The notes beneath the pieces are model-generated. The model did no database searches, was not told where the DNA came from, and saw only the letters and a program-made list of their open reading frames with translations. A stretch of DNA of 64,000 bases. Origin: Symsagittifera roscoffensis. Taxonomy: Eukaryota; Xenacoelomorpha; Acoela; Convolutidae. The translations under genes were made by a program, and so were the position numbers. This document shows positions 56,982 to 64,000 of this stretch, in pieces (positions within the stretch are counted from its first letter, which is position 1; every line of letters begins with the position of its first letter). Where the stretch lies: positions 33,743,955 through 33,807,954 of the forward strand of contig NC_087070.1 of the NCBI RefSeq assembly GCF_963678635.1, in the 5' to 3' direction.

Positions 56982-57756
56982 CCAAGAGGTTTAGAACTTC
57001 TAAACGGCGAAAACCAAGAGTGAACAAAGGAAGAAACAAAAAGCAACGGAAGAAAAAATGTTGAAACTCAGAATTGTTTTGTGTGTGAGAAAACTCGAAT
57101 GAGAAGCAAAGCAACTAAGTTTGCAATTGAAACTGAAGAGAAAAACATATAGTTGAATTTACAAGATTAAAGATTTTGCTGCATTTATAAAATTGCATTA
57201 TGATTTTAGTTAGTGGCTTTAGAGACACTTACTATTTATTTGGAAAGGCTTGGGTTGAGAGTATATTAAATATTCCTGCCTGCATGACTGTTTTAAATCA
57301 ACTAAGATGACTGATGACTTTGTGGTGACATGAAACGCTTGGGTAATCTCTTGAAGAGGGAGATTATTTCGTTATTCCTTCTAACCACCGAGTTCCTTTT
57401 ATTATTCAGGACAATAACAGATAAATTTCCGAAGGGAAGAAGCATAGTAGGATAATTTTAGTTTGTTGGTTGGCAGGACCGTCCTGCGTCCCAACACTTT
57501 TTAAACCTTGGAGAAAAAGTTTTAAATTGGGACATAGACGTTGGAAGTCAGAAAAAATTTTTATCTTAAGTTATATTCTCGGAAGTGCAGAGTTTGGAAG
57601 GCTATAATAGTGTAGTATGATGCCATTTGAATTTCGCAGAGAGTCGATATGACGTGGATAAACATGTATTTTGTAAATTCTGTTCGATGGCACTGTACTA
57701 TTTTGAAGAAGACTGCGAGACTCAATGAGGACATTGACCGGTCTGTCCGGGGAGTA
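56982..57756 (+). other. 3' UTR of element 2, first copy
   Basis: Colinear with 25269-26030; contains AACTGAAGAGAAAAACATAT not present in element 1. It ends CCGGGGAGTA before TGTGAC. No gene. Confidence 0.65.
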
Positions 57757-58176
57757 TGTGACATTCGACCAAAATGTGTCAAAATGCACGTTCGAATTCG
57801 AAGTTTTATTGATGCTTTTGACAGAGAAGTATGACGATTTTAATCACTTAGAGGTCTTAATCGTTCATTTTGACGAATTCGGAAAGAATAATTTGGAGTT
57901 CCATGTTAATTTTTAAAAATTCGTTTCGAAATAAAGTTACGTCACGACCTTGAGATTTCGCACCAACTGAAACGGCGAAACACAACAACGACAAGTTTCA
58001 CAGAGAGAAAAACTATATTCGTTGAAGCAGACGAGGTGAACAATACAAATTGGAACAGCAGTTGAAATTACTATTGGAAGACCGTTCCGAGTTGTAACGG
58101 TTGTGCAGTTACAATCGTTATAAGGCAATTCACGAGAACCAGGAAGGATGTTGGGACGACGTTTGCAGCCTTCCGT
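57757..58176 (+). repeat. Partial LTR of element 2 (first copy)
   Basis: TGTGACATTCGACCAAAATG... cut at about 58176 by the tandem duplication, before the hairpin. Confidence 0.8.
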
Positions 58177-59087
58177 ACCTTGTTGTAAACAAAGAGTAGA
58201 AGAGCAGAAGTGACGGAGGACTGCTTGAAACAGCATTTGAATAGCCACCGATGTGTTGCAAGTCACAGAAACTGAGAGCGCATAGTCAGTGTCGCAGGAG
58301 GAGGAGATGGAACCAAGAGGTTTAGAACTTCTAAACGGCGAAAACGAAGAGTGAACAAAGGAAGAAACAAAAAGCAACGGAAGAAAAAATGTTGAAACTC
58401 AGAATTGTTTTGTGTGTGAGAAAACTCGAATGAGAAGCAAAGCAACTAAGTTTGCAATTGAAACTGAAGAGAAAAACATATAGTTGAATTTACAAGATTA
58501 AAGATTTTGCTGCATTTATAAATTTGCATTATGATTTTAGTTAGTGGCTTTAGAGGCACTTACTATTTATTTGGAAAGGCTTGGGTTGAGAGTATATTAA
58601 ATATTCCTGCCTGCATGACTGTTTTAAATCAACTAAGATGACTGATCACTTTGTGGTGACATGAAACGCTTGGGTAATCTCTTGAAGAGGGAGATTATTT
58701 CGTTGTTCCTTCTAACCACCGAGTTCCTTTTATTATTCAGGACAATAACAGATAAATTTCCGAAGGGAAGAAGCATAGTATAATAATTTTAGTTTGTTGG
58801 TTGGCAGGACCGTCCTGCGTCCCAACACTTTTTAAACCTTGGAGAAAAAGTTTTAAATTGGGACATAGACGTTGGAAGTCAGAAAAAATTTTTATCTTAA
58901 GTTATATTATCGGAATTGCAGAGTTTGGAAGGCTATAATAGTGTAGTATGATGCCATTTGAATTTCGCAGAGAGTCGATATGACGTGGATAAACATGCAT
59001 TTTGTAAATTCTGTTCGATGGCACTGTACCATTTTGATGAAGACTGCGAGACTCAATGAGGACATTGACCGGTCTGTCCGGGGAGTA
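58177..59087 (+). other. Duplicated end of ORF3 and 3' UTR of element 2
   Basis: The first about 110 bp repeat the last ORF3 codons (CCKQRVEEQK), then the 3' UTR follows to CCGGGGAGTA. See the tandem duplication entry. Confidence 0.75.
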
Positions 59088-60021
59088 TGTGACATTCGAC
59101 CAGAATGTGTCAAAATGCAAGTTCGAATTCGAAGTTTTATTGAAGCTTTTGACAGAGAAGATTGACGGTTTTAATCAATTAGAGGTTTTAATCGTTCATT
59201 TTGACGAACTCGGAAAGGTTAATTTGGAGTTACATGTTAATTTTTGAAAATTCGTTTCGAAATAAAGTTACGTCACGACCTTGAGATTTCGCACCAACTG
59301 AAACGGCGAAACACAACAACGACAAGTTTCTCAGAGAGAAAAACTATATTCGTTGAAGCAGACGAGGTGAACAATACAAATTGGAACAGCAGTTGAAATT
59401 ACTGTTGGAAGACCATTCCGAGCTGTAACGGTTGTGCAGTTACAATCGTTATAAGGCAATTCACGAGAACCAGGAAGATGTTGGGACGACGTTTTCAGCC
59501 TTCCGGAAAGAAATAAGGACCTTATTTCTCCAGATTCCAGAATCCGGAAGGATCTCTGGAGATAACTTAAATATTATTATAACAAACTTATAGCTTCCTG
59601 AAGATGCCCTGCATTGAATTGATAACATCCAAATTCAATTTCAGATCATGAAAAGCTAAAAAATGAGGGAAAGGGTTGATCCGTCTTCGATGGAAATGAT
59701 GATTTTTATCTACTAAACAAAAACAATAGTAATATGATAAATAAGTAGTAGCCCTGTTTTTAGGAGTGACCGCGTGGTCTGGGGATACTGACGCCCAGCC
59801 ATGAGCTCACTAATTTTGCAATAAATAAGTTATTTATAGCGTTCTGATCGAAAGCGGAAACAGTAACGTTTTTTTGTCGACCCGATGTTAGAAAGACCAC
59901 AAAAAGAACTGGCTTTGGCAGAGATTGTGAAAAGCATGTAGAGCTGTGTTTAGACGCTAGCCAGTCGTTTATGGACCTTGCTTTTTTTCCCGTCGATATG
60001 TACTTCCGGGCGAATGTTACA
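59088..60021 (+). repeat. 3' LTR of element 2 (full length, 934 bp)
   Basis: TGTGACATTCGACCAGAATG...GGGCGAATGTTACA. Hairpin variant at 59529-59553. Its U3-like first 250 bp differ strongly from the 5' LTR at 37586, while the later half is shared by all LTRs here. It abuts the reverse 3' UTR of element 3 at 60022. Confidence 0.85.
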
Positions 60022-60679
60022 ATATGACTTAACATAAAACATTTTTCCTGACTCCTAACGTCAAGGTCCCGATTTAAAAATTTTTCTCCTAGGTTAAAAA
60101 AGTGTTGGGACGCAGGACAGTCTTGCGAACCAGCAAACTAAAACAATCCCCCTATGCTTCTTCCCTACAGAAAATTTTTCTTTGATCTTGAATATTAAAA
60201 TTAAAAAACTCGGTGGTTAGAAATTACAATGAGTTATTCACCATCTTCATGAGATTACTCAAGCCTTTCATATCACCACAAGTGATCAGTAATCTTAGTT
60301 GATTAAAAACAATCATGCAGGCTAGATTATTTAATATACTCTCCACTGAAGCCTCTCTAAATAAACTTTAAGTGTCTCTAAAGCCACTAACTAAAATCAC
60401 AACGCAAGTTTAAAAATGCAACAAATTCTTTCATCTTCAAAAGTCAACTAAAGGTTTTCTTTTCAATTTCAATTGCAAATTTAATTGCTTTGTTTCTCAA
60501 TTGAGTTTTTGACACACAAAACAATTCTGAGTTACTCTATTATCGTCTCTTTCAATAACCTTTTGCTCGCTTCTTTGTTCCTTTCTTCGTTTTCGTTTTT
60601 GTTCTAGTCGTTTAGAAGTTCTAAATTTCTAATTTCTTCTAATTATTCTTCCTTTTGCGTCTTGTTTTTCGGCTGTTTG
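60022..60679 (-). other. 3' UTR of element 3 (incomplete)
   Basis: Reverse complement of the family 3' UTR; begins at ATATGACTTAACATAAAAC next to the LTR end at 60021. No gene. Confidence 0.65.
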
Positions 60680-63600
60680 TCATTGTTCCATCTCCTCCTC
60701 CTCCTGTGACACTGACTCTGCGCTCTCAGTTTCTGTGTCTTGCAACACATCGGTGGCTATTCTGACGCTGTTGGAAGCAGTCCTCCATTACTTCTGCTGT
60801 TCTACTCTTTGTTTGGAACAAGGTAGAGGATCAACATTAGCTTCCCTGTTTCGGCAGAAGCTGTTGTGGAGGCACAACGTCACGTTTCTCTCCAAGTCTT
60901 CCTTCAATATCTCTTCTTTTTCTCTTCCGTCACATTCACTTGTCCTAGAAGTCCTCTTCACTGCGTTGGTTATTGCATTCCAATGAGTTACAAAAGCCCG
61001 CTTGAAAGCTCCTACTTCAACGTCCAGCTGATACGCACTGTACACTCTGCTCTGCCTGTAGCAGGCAATGGCAGGGGAACTCATCATGTGTCAACATGAT
61101 GCTCCTCATATTACGCTTTCCCATCGCTTCCAGTAATGGTTCCACTTCCATCATCACTCGGTGGATTTCATCATTCTCGTCTACCGCATTGAAATCTGTG
61201 GCTGTTGATCCTTTCTGCTTCTGTTTTTCAAAATCACTGAAGTTCTCATTGGAGTATCTTATGTACTTCTTTGCCAGCATCGGTTTTAACTTTTCTTTCG
61301 TTCTCTCTGGAACTGCTGAGAACGTCTTGGACATTAACTTGTAAGATTTTTCTGACATACTCGCTAGTTTTACGCATTTCGGCACTGAGAAGGCTTGATC
61401 CACGATCGTCCCCGTGCTCTTCACTTCCACCGCTACGAAATGCACTGGGTATCTGCTTTTGCACATTGGAGCCAGTGTTGATCCCACTAGATATAGCGCT
61501 CCCGACGGTCTACGATAGATTTCACTCCGGATGTTCATTTCCGCCTCGATCGCTTCATTACTTTCCAATACACTTTTATTCGGTTGACAAAACTCTCGGA
61601 AACGCTTCTACATTGACCATCTCTTGCTTTTAATCTGGATTCAATAGTGACTCTAAAGAAGCAAACATGCTGTAGAATCCTAGTGCAGTAACAAGTTCAC
61701 GTCAGTTCCTCCGCGGTAATCTGCAATCAATTCCGTTTCCGTTTTTGCTTTCATTACGATGTTCCCAAACAGTATCGTTAATTGCTTGTGTTGCTTCGCA
61801 AGAGTCTTCACGCAATCCAGACATCCACAGATGTGACCCTCCAGTTCACAGACTTTCGCCAGACAGCTACCAGGTTTAACCCTGTCTTCTGGCCCCCAGC
61901 CAGGCAACTCCACTTTGCTTTCTCCGTTGCTCTTGGAGGCTGTCGTCATCAAATTGTAAATGATGTTCAGGTCGCGCAAGTTACAGACTGAATTCAATTC
62001 CCTCTGCACATCCTGTGTCGCACGCAAAATCGAATCAACATTAGGACTCGGACACCATGATGGTTTCATTAGTTCCCACACCACCATTAGACTCGTTTTT
62101 AGCAGTTCGTCCAAGAATCCTAATCCAAAATCTACTCGATTGACAGATTTTGGCACTGTAGGTGCAGTCACCTTTTCTTCCAACACAAGTCCCAGCTGAG
62201 CCTGTTGATTAGCAGCGCTCCTTATCGTTGCAGTTTTTGACGTCCAGAAATTTAGAAACACTGCTTGCTCGTAGTTGAAGAAACAATCGCGTATGTCTTC
62301 TTTTATGAAAGAGTTGTATGCAATCCCTAGGATCCTGGATACGTAACTGTAGGATTTCTTCCTGATCGGTCCGCAATTTTCACTGGAATTCGGCAGTGCT
62401 CCCATGGATTATTTTGTGAGCCTCAGCTCCTCGTTCGTCAATCTTCTTCATTGCTTCCAGTTCCACAGGCTCCTTCATGTTCATTCGCATCGGTTTAGTT
62501 TGATGTAAGTCCAAAAGTGGTAGTAAGGGTAAGGCTTTCGCTCGTTCATCGCCTGCTCTTAGCATCCTGACACATGTGTTCAACGCCGGCATGATATTTG
62601 TTCTAACATGAATCGACTGAAACAGAGAGCGTCTCTCCGCTTCGCGCACGCCACTGCCACTGCCACTCCTTCTTGGGTCAATAGATCTCTCATACTCGTC
62701 ATCAAGAAAATCTTCTCTCCCTTCGATCTTTTTCGGTCATTCCAGTCATGCACCAAGCGAACCTAAGTTGTAATTCTGTTCTCGCATAAGGTGTCGCTAT
62801 CAGAGTGTGTATCTTCGAAGTGTCGTAACACCACCGCTCTCCATGGTAGGCTCACCAACTGGTCTATCGTTTCCGCGTGCATCTCAGAGAGGATACCAAC
62901 GTTCCGTATGCCTTCTGCTTTATGAATGTACCTTGTATCATTGTCTCCAGGTAACCTTCCAAGGCGCTTTTGTAGACTAGAGCAATTAGATGTCCTCTAG
63001 CCGAGTTCCTATATTCCATCATCTCTATGTATCCACCAGCGGGTTCATCAATCGATACAGTTCATGTCACTGTCAGTCGGTTGTATTCCACTGGGTTTAG
63101 CTGTCCTACGACGCTTCCCTTTCCATGATTCATGGAGACGGTTTTAAATCTTGTAGAGTACTCTCTCCACATTGGCTGAGTATCTCCATTTCTAATGTTG
63201 CTGTCAGAGTGCGGTCAGTCCTCTTGGTTTTGTAACTGGCTGATTTTAATCCTGCCTTGAGAATGGGTGGCACCACTGCTATGTTAGTCAACATTCTGTC
63301 AGTGCCAGGCAATCGATCATCAATCTGTCCCAAGTCCATGGCTTCTTCGACGCGTTTTCTTTTGGAGTTGACAGCTTTTATCGAGATTTCGGAATCCACT
63401 TTTGTTTTTCCAGCTTTCCTCAATGTCACTTTGCTGCCCAATTTCATTTTCATTTCATTAATTCTGTCAATCATCATCTTTGACCGCATCGTTCCCTTCC
63501 GGGTTCTTGACAGATACACTAGTTCTTCCTTGTCTTCTTGCGACGTCATCTTTATAGGAGAGTTTGCCTCACTTTCGTCAGTGGCCGAGTCAATCAGTTA

Positions 63601-64000
63601 CTCGCTCAATCTCTCTTCACACTCGTCGAGTTTGTCAAGGACTTCCCGCATTGGTGGTCTGTTGAGACCTATTTTCAGCATATACTGTGTCCCGTAGCTC
63701 TAAACTGCCGTCCAGACCTCTTCCATGAAGGCAACTATATCCATTTTACATCCCGTTCTATTCTCGTGGTCTCTATGATGCACTTCCCACTCTTCTTCCG
63801 GCAACATTTCCATGAAGGCCGACGGAGGTTCCAGCGTAGAAGTTCCCTCCTCTGCTGGCTCAGTCGTTCCTTCTAACGTGTCTGTGCCATTCTCAAAGTC
63901 ACTGAGGAAGTTAAAATCCAGGCTGGACATCCCGCCTGTCGAAGCCTTGTCGTCCTTTTTTTCAGCCTGATTGGGATCCTGCAGCATAGGCTCTTCCAAT
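60680..64000 (-). pseudogene. ORF3 C-terminal half of element 3 (partial, broken)
   Basis: Minus-strand pieces in order 63999-63700, 63549-63130, 62649-62380, 62405-61680, 61568-61017 and 61087-60788, stop TGA at 60682-60680. It contains the acidic linker, SLDFNFLSDFEN, LPGWGPED.VKPGSCLAKVC (about 61900) and ARYLVGSTL-like ALYLVGSTLAPMCKSRYPVH (about 61500). About 0.37 kb is missing near 61060 between CHCLLQ and SRVYSAYQLDV. It supports the ORF3 alignment independently; 61680-62405 is open for 241 codons. Confidence 0.8.

Larger units (their letters stand above)
56846..59507 (+). repeat. Tandem duplication of the 3' end of element 2, 1,331-bp period
   Basis: 56846-58176 (end of ORF3, 3' UTR, first part of the LTR) is repeated from 58177. 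The join is inside the LTR at GCCTTCCG followed by TACCTTGTTGTAAAC from ORF3. The two units differ at few positions. The result is two stacked 3' UTR-LTR ends, the first LTR (57757-58176) cut short and the second (59088-60021) complete. Confidence 0.85.
37586..60021 (+). mobile_element. Element 2: second giant Ty3/gypsy copy, about 22 kb, degenerate
   Basis: LTR (37586-38457), leader (38458-40542), gag (from 40543), protease, RT, RNase H, integrase (47097-48628), Pol tail, macrodomain (to about 49790), gap, ORF3 (50157-56981), and two successive 3' UTR-LTR ends because of a 1.33-kb tandem duplication. It is colinear with element 1 apart from deletions private to each copy. It is the only copy here with an integrase. 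The 5' and 3' LTRs are of clearly different subtypes, so it may be a chimera. No target-site duplication is visible (GGGTA before the 5' LTR, ATATG after the last LTR). Confidence 0.85.
60022..64000 (-). mobile_element. Element 3: 3' part of a minus-strand copy
   Basis: The minus strand carries the ORF3 C-terminal half (64000 to 60680) and 3' UTR (60679 to 60022). Its last about 190 bp of 3' UTR and its LTR are missing where the element 2 LTR begins. This could be because element 2 landed here or because of a rearrangement. The rest lies beyond the window. Confidence 0.85.

Overview
The window looks like animal heterochromatin built almost entirely from copies of one very large LTR retrotransposon family. 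I found no convincing host gene, tRNA, rRNA or CRISPR array. The elements are Ty3/gypsy-type: Gag with CCHC zinc knuckles, then protease, reverse transcriptase, RNase H and an integrase with a C-terminal GPF-type motif. The Gag and pol style suggests a nematode, probably a rhabditid. That is inference from family resemblance; no host gene is present to confirm it.

Layout. 1-4011 is the 5' end of a minus-strand copy (element A: start of gag, long leader, LTR). 4012-4476 is a short non-repetitive spacer. 4477-26735 is element 1 on the plus strand, about 22 kb. 26736-37585 is a scrambled zone of 5'-truncated 3' ends, LTRs in both orientations and inverted duplications. 37586-60021 is element 2 on the plus strand, also about 22 kb, with a tandem duplication near its 3' end. 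60022-64000 is the 3' end of a minus-strand copy (element 3).

Common architecture, read by comparing copies: an LTR of about 0.9 kb (TGTGACATTCG...CGAATGTTRCA, with 11-bp near-inverted ends); a 2-3 kb leader holding a 25-bp minisatellite; gag; pol; a macrodomain that appears to continue the pol reading frame; about 400 bp without coding signal; an 8.3-kb accessory ORF ('ORF3') with a coiled coil, an SGNH/GDSL-hydrolase domain, a second SGNH-like domain, an acidic linker and a long C-terminal part of unknown function; a 0.75-kb 3' UTR; and the 3' LTR. At about 22 kb this is several times the usual Ty3/gypsy length, and the macrodomain plus esterase-like cargo is the most interesting content of the window.

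Every copy is damaged. Element 1 has lost the integrase core and has a YVDE polymerase motif. Element 2 has an altered protease active site (DTE), an integrase Asp changed to Ala, no gag start codon and a truncated SGNH domain. No copy in the window can be autonomous. The 217-codon open stretch holding the element 1 macrodomain is the best preserved accessory module.
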